64,000 nt of DNA, from assembly GCF_034351645.1 (NCBI RefSeq), contig NZ_CP133782.1, forward strand, positions 4,469,001 through 4,533,000. The letters are read 5' to 3'. The translations under genes and the position numbers were made by a program. Source of the DNA: Pseudomonas sp. DC1.2 (GTDB lineage Bacteria; Pseudomonadota; Gammaproteobacteria; Pseudomonadales; Pseudomonadaceae). This document shows positions 52,835 through 61,654 of the stretch, piece by piece; the stretch's first letter is position 1; each line of letters opens with the position of its first letter. The notes beneath the pieces are model-generated. The model was not told where the DNA came from. It did not search any database and saw nothing but the letters and a program-made list of their open reading frames with translations.

Positions 52835-53344
52835 TCAGCTCAGCGCTTTACGGTTACGCGATACAAGCAATGGCACCAGCACCACGATCAGAACAAAGGC
52901 CACCAAAGCCCACTGCGCCAGAGACAGCCCGAGGATCGGCGGGTAAGGCGTGTCGCAGAAGCCGTCAACCTGGAAGCCCAGCGGAAAAATCTTCGCCAGC
53001 GGCAGGCCATCGACAATCGGTTGCAGCACATCGATACCGCAGCTGACTGCCGGGTAAAACTGGGTGTAGACGTGATGCCCGGCGGCGGCAACGCCCGCCA
53101 GCGCGCAGATGACCACGAGGGTTTCAAACACCGTAATGCTGCGAGGGGTACGCATCGCTGCGCCCATAAACGCAAACAGTGCGATCAGCAGCAACGCATA
53201 ACGTTGCAGGATACACAGCGGGCATGGTGCCTCACCCAGCACGACTTGCATGTACAGCGCACCACCGATCAGTGCCAGACAAATAATGCCCAGCAACACC
53301 AGATAACGTCGCTCACGTCCCAACCGCATTGTTTCCTCGCTCAT
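52835..53344 (-). CDS. dsbB: Disulfide bond formation protein DsbB
   Basis: An inner-membrane quinone reductase that reoxidises DsbA. It has four membrane helices, the CPLC pair in GEAPCPLCILQRY, and the second periplasmic pair in VSCGIDV and DGFCDTPYP. I use MSEETMRLG (169 residues) with AAGGG upstream. MRLGRERRYL five codons later also has a good site (GAGGAAACA). Confidence 0.92.
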   Translation of the reverse strand: MSEETMRLGRERRYLVLLGIICLALIGGALYMQVVLGEAPCPLCILQRYALLLIALFAFMGAAMRTPRSITVFETLVVICALAGVAAAGHHVYTQFYPAVSCGIDVLQPIVDGLPLAKIFPLGFQVDGFCDTPYPPILGLSLAQWALVAFVLIVVLVPLLVSRNRKALS

Positions 53345-53543
53345 TGCGTTTCCCTTCAAGGTATCGACTGCCCGCCAGTCTACACGCCAGCGAAAAGCTT
53401 TGAGAGCCTGACGCGTGTCAGCGGAATTTGAGGGGAATAAACGATAAACCGGTTAAGCGCGGATTAATTTTTGAGTGTTTTTTCGACATTCAAAACCACG
53501 GGCGACCATCCAGCGGTAGCGGACTCCCGAGTCCGCGCACCGT

Positions 53544-54725
53544 TTACTCCAGCGCCGAGGCCGGCCCGAAGAACTCATAACGGCTTTGCTGCGGCGGCAC
53601 ACCCAACGCCCCGAGGTGACGCTTGATCGCCGCCATGAAGCCCTTGGGGCCCAGGAAGTAGGCATCCAGATCCCGCTCCGGCGGCAACCACTCGCCCAAT
53701 TGCTCTTGGCTTAACAGCCCGAGCTTGTGCGCTGCGGGGCTAACGCCATCATCTTCGGCATAGCAATAAAAACGTTTGAGCTGCGGGTAACGCTCCGCCA
53801 TCCCGTCGATCCAGTCCCGAAAAGCATGCACGCTGCCATTGCGCGCGCAGTGGATAAAGTGAATCGGACGCTGAGTCGCCACCGCCGCTTCGAGCATCGC
53901 CAACATCGGGGTGATGCCGACACCACCACTGATTAGCACCAGCGGTTTGTCACTGGCTGCCAACGTGAACTCACCCGAAGGCGGGAATAACTGGAGGCTC
54001 GCGCCGACAGGCAGAGAATCATGTAAGTAGTTGGACGCACGGCCACCGCTTTCGCGCTTGACGCTGATGCGGTACCGCCCCTTGTCCGACAGGGAGGACA
54101 GCGAGTAGTTACGCCGAATCTCCTCGCCATCGAGGACCAGTTTCATGCCGATGTACTGGCCCGGCTCGGCCGCGAGAAGCGGGCCGTTGTCGGCGGGCTC
54201 GAGGTAAAACGAAACGATCTCCGCACTCTCTTCAACCCTGTCCACGACAGTGAACTCCCGCGCACCGCGCCAGCCGCCCGGCGCCTGGTGTTTTTGGTCG
54301 TAGAGACGGGCTTCGGCACCGATCAGGATATCTGCCAATTGGTTATAGGCCGCGCCCCAGGCCGCGATGACGTCAGGGGTCGCCACCTCCTCGCCCAAGA
54401 CCTCGGCAATGGCGCGCAACAAACAGGTACCGACAATCGGGTAGTGTTCCGGCAGGATTTGCAGGGCTACATGCTTATTGACGATGTTGGCCACCAAATC
54501 GCCCAGCGAGTCGAGTTGGTCGATGTGCCGCGCATACATCAATACGCCATTGGCCAGGGCACGGGGCTGGTCACCGCTGGCCTGGTGGGCCGGATTGAAC
54601 AGCGGCCGCACTTCAGGGTATTCCGACAGCATCATGCGATAGAAGTACGTGATTAACGCTTCACCGCCGCTCTCCAGCAGCGGTACGGTGGATTTAACAA
54701 TGGCACGGTCTTGAAGGCTAAGCAT
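53544..54725 (-). CDS. hmp: Flavohemoglobin (nitric oxide dioxygenase)
   Basis: Detoxifies NO to nitrate using O2 and NADPH, 393 residues from MLSLQDRAIVKST; TTAGGAGTCACC before this ATG supports it. The globin domain (1-140) has the heme-proximal His in VNKHVALQILPEHY region and distal Tyr/Gln in LITYFYRMM. The FAD domain has RNYSLSS and the NAD domain has ISGGVGITPMLAML. It is divergent from norR; a sigma54-type promoter and NorR-type boxes lie between. Confidence 0.95.
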   Translation of the reverse strand: MLSLQDRAIVKSTVPLLESGGEALITYFYRMMLSEYPEVRPLFNPAHQASGDQPRALANGVLMYARHIDQLDSLGDLVANIVNKHVALQILPEHYPIVGTCLLRAIAEVLGEEVATPDVIAAWGAAYNQLADILIGAEARLYDQKHQAPGGWRGAREFTVVDRVEESAEIVSFYLEPADNGPLLAAEPGQYIGMKLVLDGEEIRRNYSLSSLSDKGRYRISVKRESGGRASNYLHDSLPVGASLQLFPPSGEFTLAASDKPLVLISGGVGITPMLAMLEAAVATQRPIHFIHCARNGSVHAFRDWIDGMAERYPQLKRFYCYAEDDGVSPAAHKLGLLSQEQLGEWLPPERDLDAYFLGPKGFMAAIKRHLGALGVPPQQSRYEFFGPASALE

Positions 54726-54764
54726 AAAGGTGACTCCTAAGCTTGGTTTGACTACCTTGGGCTT

Positions 54765-54780
54765 ATCAGTTTCCGTGCCA
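54765..54780 (-). promoter_or_regulatory. Sigma54 promoter facing hmp
   Basis: The minus strand reads TGGCACGGAAACTGAT. This fits TGGCACG-N4-TTGCW with perfect -24 box and two mismatches in the -12 box. It lies 40-55 bases upstream of the hmp ATG, as expected for activation by the adjacent NorR. Confidence 0.65.
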
Positions 54781-54806
54781 AAAAATAAAACGTTAAAAAT
54801 CAATTA

Positions 54807-54858
54807 GTTAAAAATACTGTAGTCCTATCGACAACAATGACTTTATAGTCTTGCCGAC
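54807..54858. promoter_or_regulatory. Three GT-N7-AC sites for NorR
   Basis: GTTAAAAATAC (54807-54817), GTCCTATCGAC (54822-54832) and GTCTTGCCGAC (54848-54858) each match the GT-N7-AC core recorded for NorR binding. They lie 27-93 bases upstream of the putative hmp sigma54 promoter and just before norR, an enhancer position. Confidence 0.6.
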
Positions 54859-54872
54859 TACATGGAGTCACT

Positions 54873-56423
54873 ATGACTGCAAAACCCTTGCTGACAGCGC
54901 TTCTGCCTCTGGTCAGTGACCTGTCGCGCGAACTGCCCGAAGGTGAGCGCTACCGACGCCTGCTCCACGCGATGCGCACCCTGCTCCCCTGCGATGCCGC
55001 CGCCCTGCTGCGCCTGGACGGCGAGTGGTTGGTGCCACTGGCCGTGGACGGCTTGAGCACCGACACCCTCGGCCGACGCTTCAAAGTCAGCGAACATCCA
55101 CGTTTCGAAGCGTTGCTGTCCAGCCCCGGACCCAAACGCTTCGCCGCCGACAGTGAGTTGCCAGACCCCTATGATGGCTTGGTCGAAGGGCGCGCCGAAC
55201 ATCTGGAAGTCCATGACTGCATAGGCTGCCCACTGTTTATCGACGAACGTCCGTGGGGCCTGTTGACACTCGATGCGTTGGACCCGGAGCGCTTCGAACC
55301 AATCGAGCTGGAGGCCTTGCAAGCCTTCGCCAGCCTCGCTGCCGCCACCGTCAACGCCGCCGAGCGCATCGAACGGCTGGCCAATCGCGCCGAAGACGAA
55401 CATCAACGCGCCGAGGTCTACCGTCAGGCCAGTGGCCAGCAACGCCACGAGATGATCGGCCAGAGCAAAGCCCACAAACGCCTGGTGGAGGAAATCAACT
55501 TGGTGGGCGGCAGCGATTTGACCGTGCTGATCACCGGCGAAACCGGCGTCGGCAAGGAACTGGTGGCCCAAGCGATCCACGCAGCGTCGCCCAGGGCTGA
55601 CAAACCGGTCATCAGCCTCAACTGCGCCGCCCTTCCCGACGCCCTGGTGGAAAGCGAGTTGTTTGGCCATGTGCGCGGCGCGTTTACAGGGGCGACGAGC
55701 GACCGCCGGGGCAAATTCGAACTGGCCAACGGGGGCACGTTGTTTCTCGATGAAGTCGGTGAACTGTCACTGAAGGTGCAGGCCAAGTTGCTGCGCGTAC
55801 TGCAAAGCGGTCAGCTGCAACGATTGGGTTCAGATAAAGAGCATCACGTGGACGTGAGGCTGATCGCCGCAACCAACCGCGACCTCGCCGAAGAAGTGCG
55901 TAGCGGTCGCTACCGTGCCGACTTCTACCACCGCCTGAGCGTTTACCCACTGCGGGTGCCGGCGCTGCGCGATCGCGGGCGGGATGTGCTGCTGATCAGC
56001 GGTTACTTCCTGGAACAGAACCGCTCGCGCCTGGGCCTCAACAGTCTGCGACTGAACAGCGACGCCCAGGCTGCATTGCTCGCGTATGACTGGCCAGGGA
56101 ACGTAAGGGAGCTGGAACACTTGATAGGTCGCAGCGCCTTAAAGGCATTGGGCAACTGCAAACCACGGCCGAAAATGCTTGGTTTGAGTGCGGCGGATCT
56201 GGATTTACCTCAAGAGCGCGCTGAACACCCCGCTGAGCAGCCCACCGTCAACCCTGTCGCGTTACTGGCGGGTGACTTGCGGGCCGCGACCGAGGATTAT
56301 CAGCGTCAACTGATCAGCGCCTGCCTGGAGCGCCACCACAATAATTGGGCCAGCGCGGCGCGTGAGCTAGGCTTGGATCGGGCGAATCTCGGGCGGATGG
56401 CCAAGCGTTTGGGGATGAAGTGA
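54873..56423 (+). CDS. norR: NO-responsive sigma54 activator NorR
   Basis: A 516-residue enhancer-binding protein. The N-terminal GAF domain (about 20-170) senses NO through a non-heme iron. The AAA+ domain (about 190-425) has Walker A GETGVGKE, the sigma54-contact loop GAFTGA and Walker [13 protein letters not shown]. The C-terminal Fis-type helix-turn-helix is [20 protein letters not shown]. It is divergent from hmp, its likely target. Confidence 0.95.
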   Translation: MTAKPLLTALLPLVSDLSRELPEGERYRRLLHAMRTLLPCDAAALLRLDGEWLVPLAVDGLSTDTLGRRFKVSEHPRFEALLSSPGPKRFAADSELPDPYDGLVEGRAEHLEVHDCIGCPLFIDERPWGLLTLDALDPERFEPIELEALQAFASLAAATVNAAERIERLANRAEDEHQRAEVYRQASGQQRHEMIGQSKAHKRLVEEINLVGGSDLTVLITGETGVGKELVAQAIHAASPRADKPVISLNCAALPDALVESELFGHVRGAFTGATSDRRGKFELANGGTLFLDEVGELSLKVQAKLLRVLQSGQLQRLGSDKEHHVDVRLIAATNRDLAEEVRSGRYRADFYHRLSVYPLRVPALRDRGRDVLLISGYFLEQNRSRLGLNSLRLNSDAQAALLAYDWPGNVRELEHLIGRSALKALGNCKPRPKMLGLSAADLDLPQERAEHPAEQPTVNPVALLAGDLRAATEDYQRQLISACLERHHNNWASAARELGLDRANLGRMAKRLGMK

Positions 56424-56568
56424 CGGCCCCAACGCGAGCCTGCTCAGGATGACGTCCTACCGTTCACCCGAATTTCTAAAGCCTGCCCCCAAGAAGTCGA
56501 TAACCCGGCATCGATAGATTTTGGCGATGTTATTCCTCGCCCATCACCTTTTTCCATAGAAGGTTTTT

Positions 56569-57471
56569 ATGTCTTCCAACAAAGCCCGCGCAGATTCACT
56601 GTCGCTTCTGCTGTTTACCTTGCGCAGCGGCAAGCTGATGGCGATCAACCTGCTCAAAGTCAGTGAAATCATTCCCTGCCCGCCGCTGACCAAGCTGCCC
56701 GAGTCACACCCGCACGTCAAAGGCATCGCCACGTTGCGCGGCACCTCATTGTCGGTCATCGACTTGAGCCGCGCGATCGGCGAACGACCACTGGAAGACC
56801 CCAACGGCGGCTGCCTGATCGTCACCGACGTCAGCCGCTCCAAGCAGGGCCTGCACGTGCAGGCGGTGAGCAAGATCATTCACTGCCTGACCACCGACAT
56901 CCGTCCGCCGCCCTTCGGCTCCGGCGGCGTGCGCTCATACATCACAGGCGTGACCTCGGTGGACGGGGCCTTGGTGCAAGTACTGGATATCGAAAAGGTC
57001 ATCCACGGCATCGCACCGGCGCAGATCGTCATGGCGCCGACCGAACTGAGCATGGAAGACGCTGAAGTGCTGGGCAATGCGCGAATCCTGGTGGTCGATG
57101 ACAGCCAAACCGCGCTCCAGCAATCCGTACACACCTTGCGCAACCTCGGCTTGCAGTGCCACACCGCTCGCAGCGCCAAGGAAGCCATCGACTGCTTGCT
57201 GGACCTGCAAGGCACTGTGCAGCAAATCAACCTGATCGTCTCAGACATCGAAATGTCGGAAATGGACGGCTACGCCTTCACTCGCACGCTGCGCGAAACG
57301 CCTGACTTTGCCCACCTTTACGTGTTGTTGCACACGTCTCTGGACAGCGCCATGAACAGCGAAAAGGCACGTCTGGCCGGGGCCAACGCCGTCCTGACCA
57401 AGTTCTCGTCGCCGGAACTGACCAAGTGTCTGATCGAAGCCGCCAAGGCAGTTGCCGAGCAAGGACACTGA
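56569..57471 (+). CDS. Chemotaxis coupling protein CheV
   Basis: A 300-residue CheW-receiver fusion that couples receptors to CheA and may act as a phosphate sink. The CheW domain is residues about 12-155 (LLFTLRSGKLMAINLLKVSE, IATLRGTSLSVIDLSRAIG). The receiver (about 170-300) has VVDDSQTALQQS, the phosphorylated Asp in LIVSDIEMSEMDG and the Lys in LTKFSSPEL. No other chemotaxis gene is in the window. A GNAT gene follows immediately. Confidence 0.93.
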   Translation: MSSNKARADSLSLLLFTLRSGKLMAINLLKVSEIIPCPPLTKLPESHPHVKGIATLRGTSLSVIDLSRAIGERPLEDPNGGCLIVTDVSRSKQGLHVQAVSKIIHCLTTDIRPPPFGSGGVRSYITGVTSVDGALVQVLDIEKVIHGIAPAQIVMAPTELSMEDAEVLGNARILVVDDSQTALQQSVHTLRNLGLQCHTARSAKEAIDCLLDLQGTVQQINLIVSDIEMSEMDGYAFTRTLRETPDFAHLYVLLHTSLDSAMNSEKARLAGANAVLTKFSSPELTKCLIEAAKAVAEQGH

Positions 57472-57472
57472 G

Positions 57473-57955
57473 TTGGCCGAGGATTTCTGCTTTCTGATGC
57501 GGCGCAACCTCGTCGACGCACTGCCGGCTGTCACGTGGCCGAGCGGGATAGCGTTAACCACGTATCGCCCCGAACTCGCCGACGCCGTGCATCGGTTGAT
57601 GACCCAGGGCTACCAAGAAGGTGGCGGTCGCGTACCGACGCTGGACGTCTGGCAACGGCGTTTTGAAACCGACCCCGAATACGACCCGGACCTGTGCTTC
57701 ATCGCCCAGGACGCCGAAGGCATTGCCGGGGTGTGTCAGTGCTGGACCAGCGCCTACATCAAAAACCTGGTGGTGCATCCTCGGGCGCAGCGCATAGGGC
57801 TGGGCCGCGCATTGCTGCTGCAGGCGTTCAAGGTATTTGAACAACGCCGGGAAGGCTGGGTGGACTTGAAAGTGCTGGAGCACAACCAACGGGCACAACG
57901 CCTGTATGAAAATGTCGGAATGCGCGTGGTTCGCCGGGAACCCGTACCGGCCTGA
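57473..57955 (+). CDS. GNAT-family N-acetyltransferase coupled to cheV
   Basis: A 160-residue acetyltransferase. I place the start at TTG 57473, one base after the cheV stop, with AAGGA seven bases upstream; an ATG eight codons on is the alternative. The acetyl-CoA loop is VHPRAQRIGLGRALLLQ and the C-terminus has LKVLEHNQRAQRLYENVGM. The substrate is unknown. Confidence 0.8.
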   Translation: MAEDFCFLMRRNLVDALPAVTWPSGIALTTYRPELADAVHRLMTQGYQEGGGRVPTLDVWQRRFETDPEYDPDLCFIAQDAEGIAGVCQCWTSAYIKNLVVHPRAQRIGLGRALLLQAFKVFEQRREGWVDLKVLEHNQRAQRLYENVGMRVVRREPVPA

Positions 57956-58050
57956 GACCGCCATCGTCGTATGGCGGCCCGGAGCAAGCGAGCGCTCACC
58001 CTCAGGCATACTCCAACCTTGACCCTCACCCACCCAAGGATGCCTACCCC

Positions 58051-58377
58051 ATGAAAGCCATCACCCTGACCGTCCTCTGCCTCAGCGCCCTCGCCCCTCA
58101 AGCCCAAGCGTCCAGCCCAGAAGCGTGGGCCGCCTACGACAGCACTGTACTCGCCAGTTGCACCCAGGCCAGCGCCCTGAAAAACGCCCAGCCAGTCGGC
58201 AGTGCGGCGCAATTCGACGACCAGATCGGCTATACCGCCCTCCTACTTCAAGGCCAATACCCGCAAAAACATCTGAAGGGCCAGCAAGGCACCGAACTGT
58301 GCCTCTACAACAAAAAGACCAAAACCGCCTATGTGACTGAATGGGACAGCGTCCGCCCGACAGCAACGTCGCAATGA
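58051..58377 (+). CDS. Small exported protein, function unknown
   Basis: 108 residues with a clear signal peptide (MKAITLTVLCLSALAPQAQA), leaving about 88 mature residues. Two cysteines remain in the mature part (ASCTQAS and ELCLYNKK), which could form a disulfide. I recognise no domain. Confidence 0.72.
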   Translation: MKAITLTVLCLSALAPQAQASSPEAWAAYDSTVLASCTQASALKNAQPVGSAAQFDDQIGYTALLLQGQYPQKHLKGQQGTELCLYNKKTKTAYVTEWDSVRPTATSQ

Positions 58378-58460
58378 CTGGCGCATAACTTGCTTCATCC
58401 CACCTCTACGCGGTGGCTTTCTGTCGCCGTTTAACGACCTGACATGCGACTGATCGATCA

Positions 58461-59210
58461 ATGAACACGACATTTTCCTGCGTAGGTTGTGGCAAATGCT
58501 GCACAGACCACCATGTGCCCCTGACCCTGAGCGAAGCCAGGATGTGGGCGGCGGATGGTGGTCAGGTGATCGTGCTGGTCGAGGGATTCCTGGGCAACGG
58601 CCTGGGCCTGCCGATGCAACAGCGCGAGCACGCCGAACGCCGCTCGGTGAGGGTCAACAGCGGCGCGGCCGACGCCTACGTAGCGATCACATTCGCCGCG
58701 TACAACGTCGGCCCCTGCCGGAATCTTGACGACGACAACCTTTGCCGCATCTACGATCGCCGGCCGCTGGTGTGCCGCATCTACCCTATGGAAATCAATC
58801 CACACATTCCCTTGAATCCGCAGGTGAAGGAGTGTCCACCCGAGTCGTGGGAAAAGGGGCCTGACTTGATTATCGGTGGCCAGTTGGTGGATCAGGCACT
58901 GGCGGAATTGATTCAACGCTCGCGTCAGGCCGATCGCGATGACGTGCAAGTCAAGGACGTCATTTGTTCGCAACTGGGGATTCGGACCACAGCGCTCAAG
59001 GGGGATGGATTTACCGCTTACCTGCCGGACATGGCCGCCTTCGCAGCGGTCGTCGATAACGTCATGGCACAACCATCGTCAGCGGCTACCAGTGAATGGT
59101 TGTTCCATGTCTCGGGCGAAGATATTGCCGGGCAAGTGCTGGCAGGCGGGGCTCAGGTGGCGACGGATGCCCCGCTGAATTATGCGTTTATTTCTTTGCG
59201 GGCGGCTTGA
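58461..59210 (+). CDS. YkgJ-type cysteine-cluster protein
   Basis: 249 residues. The zinc/iron cysteine cluster of the YkgJ family is visible: CVGCGKCCTDHHVPLT at the N-terminus, then GPCRNLDDDNLCRIYDRRP and PLVCRIYPMEI. The usual small domain is followed by about 130 residues specific to longer members. Function of the family is not settled; some members are tied to Fe-S or protein modification. Confidence 0.85.
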   Translation: MNTTFSCVGCGKCCTDHHVPLTLSEARMWAADGGQVIVLVEGFLGNGLGLPMQQREHAERRSVRVNSGAADAYVAITFAAYNVGPCRNLDDDNLCRIYDRRPLVCRIYPMEINPHIPLNPQVKECPPESWEKGPDLIIGGQLVDQALAELIQRSRQADRDDVQVKDVICSQLGIRTTALKGDGFTAYLPDMAAFAAVVDNVMAQPSSAATSEWLFHVSGEDIAGQVLAGGAQVATDAPLNYAFISLRAA

Positions 59211-59329
59211 TCATCCACGATGCGCGCGCAGAGCGTCCGCGCTGAACCTCCAGAAACAAAGACCTCGGTATTTAGTCCTCACCCTGCCGCGAACACACCT
59301 CGGGCAGGTGAGGATCAGCCGTAAACCTG

Positions 59330-60472
59330 TCAGCGAGCGGTAACCGCCAGGCATTCAACTTCGACTCGTGCATTCAATACTAGCTTGCTGGCGGCAAACG
59401 TCGTGCGCGCCGGCAAACGATCCGCCGGGAAAGAGCGCTTGTAGACCTCATTCATCGCACCGAAATCCTTGATATCAGCGAGGATGACCGTGCATTTGGC
59501 CACGTGATCCAGGGACGAACCGCCGCTTATCAATGCCGCGCGCAAGTTATGCATGGTCTGGGTCATCTGCGGGACAATACCGCCCTTGACCAATTTGCCA
59601 TCAGTGCCGAGACCCACTACGCCTGACAGATAAACAGTCTCCCCAACCTGAACGGCATCAGAAAATGGCAGGCCTTCGTCGTTGGGAAAATAGCGTGGAA
59701 CATCAGCGACGGCTGGCGGCAGGTAGCGCTGGGTAATCGTTTGGTACTGGCCGTTTTGCTTGAGACGCTCAAGTGCAGCGTTCAGGTTATCGCGTAACAC
59801 GGTGTCGGTTTTACGCAGCGCCATCGCAACGCCACTCCCCAGCATCGGATCGTTGAGGGCCGGCCCGGCAAACGAAAAATCGCGTCCATAGGGATGGTTG
59901 AGCAGCGCATGGGTAATTTCAATGGTGTCTTGCAGGGTGGCATCGATTTCACCCGCCGCCAGGCTGGCAATCAGTTGATCGTTGAAATTGAAACTGCGCA
60001 CCACCACACCTTCCGGAGCCCAGCGCGCCTTGGCGAACGCTTCACGACTGGTGCCCGCGAGTACGCCAACCCGCTTGCCCTTAAGCGACAAAGCGGTCGG
60101 TTGCAAACCCGCATCCTCGCGCGCCACCAAGCGGCTGCTAAGCGGATAAAGGTTCTCGGTGAAATCGATACGCTCGCGACGTGCCGGCGTCGGAGTCATC
60201 GGCATGATCGCATCGAATCGCCCGGCTTCAAGGGCTTCGATATTGGTCGCGTAGTCTTGGTCAACCCAGACACACCGTGCGTTGAGCTCGGCACACAACG
60301 CATTGCCCAACTCGATGTTCAGCCCCACCAGTTCACCCTTGTCGTCACGGCTCTCGAACGGCGGGACCAGAGCTTCGACGCCAAAACGGATCTGCGGGTC
60401 GACGGCTGACGACACGCAACCTGTGGTCAGTGACATCAGAAAAAACAGTGCGGGGATTTTTACCAGGGGCAT
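59330..60472 (-). CDS. Fusion: ABC-type solute-binding lipoprotein with C-terminal RidA domain
   Basis: 380 residues from MPLVKIPALFFLMSL. A signal with Cys19 in SLTTGC, an imperfect lipobox, suggests anchoring outside the cytoplasm. Residues 26-252 are a family 3 amino-acid-binding protein: IRFGVEALVPPFESRD, LVGLNIELGNAL and MTPTPARRERIDFTENL. Residues 259-378 are a full RidA/YjgF domain (YLSGVVGLGTDGKLVKGG, PARTTFAASKL), with Arg369 in NARVEVE at the position of the imine-binding Arg of active RidA. No permease or ATPase is adjacent. A 42-residue upstream extension is possible but unlikely. The reading frame is continuous across the junction. Confidence 0.85.
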   Translation of the reverse strand: MPLVKIPALFFLMSLTTGCVSSAVDPQIRFGVEALVPPFESRDDKGELVGLNIELGNALCAELNARCVWVDQDYATNIEALEAGRFDAIMPMTPTPARRERIDFTENLYPLSSRLVAREDAGLQPTALSLKGKRVGVLAGTSREAFAKARWAPEGVVVRSFNFNDQLIASLAAGEIDATLQDTIEITHALLNHPYGRDFSFAGPALNDPMLGSGVAMALRKTDTVLRDNLNAALERLKQNGQYQTITQRYLPPAVADVPRYFPNDEGLPFSDAVQVGETVYLSGVVGLGTDGKLVKGGIVPQMTQTMHNLRAALISGGSSLDHVAKCTVILADIKDFGAMNEVYKRSFPADRLPARTTFAASKLVLNARVEVECLAVTAR

Positions 60473-60610
60473 TTCGATGGCCTTCTTCAAGAGTTCACGA
60501 GCATGAATCTTCGACGAAGGACCACCGACTTTCCCATAGGACGATTCGCGCATCCTTGTGGGAACTGTCTCTTTAAGGGGGGGGCAATGACCAGCCAATC
60601 AAACTGACTG

Positions 60611-60868
60611 TCAGCGTTTACCCATCGAACGACGAGTACCCGGTGGTGCGACGCCAGGCGTCTTGGTGTGACCGTTCTTGGCGCCGTTCTTGTACCACGG
60701 CTGACTCGCACTCTTGGCCGCAGCCAAATCGCCCGGTTTGAACGGAAACTTGAACGCTGGGATGTCGGCTTTGGTTTCGCTGTCTGCGCTGGAGTCGACG
60801 CTGTCTGGCAGGTCTGCCTGGTCGTCGCGCAAAGCGTCGGCGACCGGCGGTTGTGTCGGGGAAGTCAT
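60611..60868 (-). CDS. Small conserved protein, function unknown
   Basis: 85 residues, charge-polarised. The N-terminal half is acidic (DDQADLPDSVDSSADSETKA) and the C-terminal half basic and aromatic (PWYKNGAKNGHTKTPG, TRRSMGKR). It is probably largely disordered; I recognise no domain. The codon pattern suits a real gene. Confidence 0.55.
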   Translation of the reverse strand: MTSPTQPPVADALRDDQADLPDSVDSSADSETKADIPAFKFPFKPGDLAAAKSASQPWYKNGAKNGHTKTPGVAPPGTRRSMGKR

Positions 60869-61006
60869 GAAAGCTCCGGGTGATGCACAAAGAGTCGGGC
60901 CCGATCAGCGAGCCGCGAAAGGCGGCAGTATACCTGCCCGGCCGACACACGCACGCGCACCTTCGTCGGCCGTGAAAGAATTTCCAACGACGGCCGTTGC
61001 TTGCCC

Positions 61007-61333
61007 TTACCGGTAGGTAACGGTGATGATCCCCGATTCAGGCCCAGAAACGCTGCCATTGCTGGACGCCTTCAAGGGTTCAAACGCTGTCGAAAAAGGA
61101 ATCGTGCCATGACCACAAGCGTTACGGTACGTGTCGACATCCAGGCTCAACCCAGGCTGCACTTGTACACGCTGGGACTGGGTAAAGCTTTGCGCCCCAG
61201 CACGCCCCACCTGGCAGCCCGAATCGACGATTTGCCCGACAAAATCAATCTGCCCCGAAGACACCTGTGGCGCGGCAGAGACGCCCAGCGGCATCAGCAA
61301 CAGCACACTTGAAACGACGACTTTAAGATTCAT
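61007..61333 (-). CDS. Short fimbrial-type exported protein
   Basis: 108 residues from MNLKVVVSSVLLL; signal cleavage is near GVSAAPQV. The mature part starts like type 1 pilins (GQIDFVGQIVDSGCQV), has a second Cys in NACGHG and ends GIITVTYR, like a pilin last strand. It is much shorter than the usual 150-170 mature residues. No usher or chaperone is adjacent. Confidence 0.6.
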   Translation of the reverse strand: MNLKVVVSSVLLLMPLGVSAAPQVSSGQIDFVGQIVDSGCQVGRAGAQSFTQSQRVQVQPGLSLDVDTYRNACGHGTIPFSTAFEPLKASSNGSVSGPESGIITVTYR

Positions 61334-61654
61334 TTCAAAGACACTCCCGGCATAACAACCCAGGATTCGCCTGAGCCACGAGCGGGACGCGTTACGACTG
61401 AACCCCACAACTTCTGTATCCGCCCGCCGGAACAGATCTTTAACAGCTTAGCGGGAAAAAGCGCCTGACCAGAGCAACGGATATCCCCCGCCCCCCCAAA
61501 ACCAGGTCGGCCCAGAGGCCGCCAAGACCAAAACCAAAAGCCCAAACTGACAGCGCCGTCAGCTAGCCGTCACCGTCCTGACCGTGTAGCAAGACTATAA
61601 GAAAGGTATATAGCCGATACCACTCCCAACCACCCAGCCCGGCGTCCCACCCGC
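61334..61654. other. Gap before the RND efflux operon
   Basis: About 320 bases without a convincing gene. It contains runs of C and A-rich repeats around 61490-61550 and an AT-rich patch GACTATAAGAAAGGTATATAG near 61593 that may hold the promoter. No regulator gene is adjacent. Confidence 0.5.

Noticed and set aside
59277..59310. Inverted repeat CCTCACCCTGCC/GGCAGGTGAGG between convergent genes
   Set aside because: Stem has a bulge and there is no U-tract, so I do not call it a terminator.
61480..61550. C-rich and CCAAAA-like runs before the efflux operon as a CRISPR or operator array
   Set aside because: Units are irregular and have no constant spacer length.
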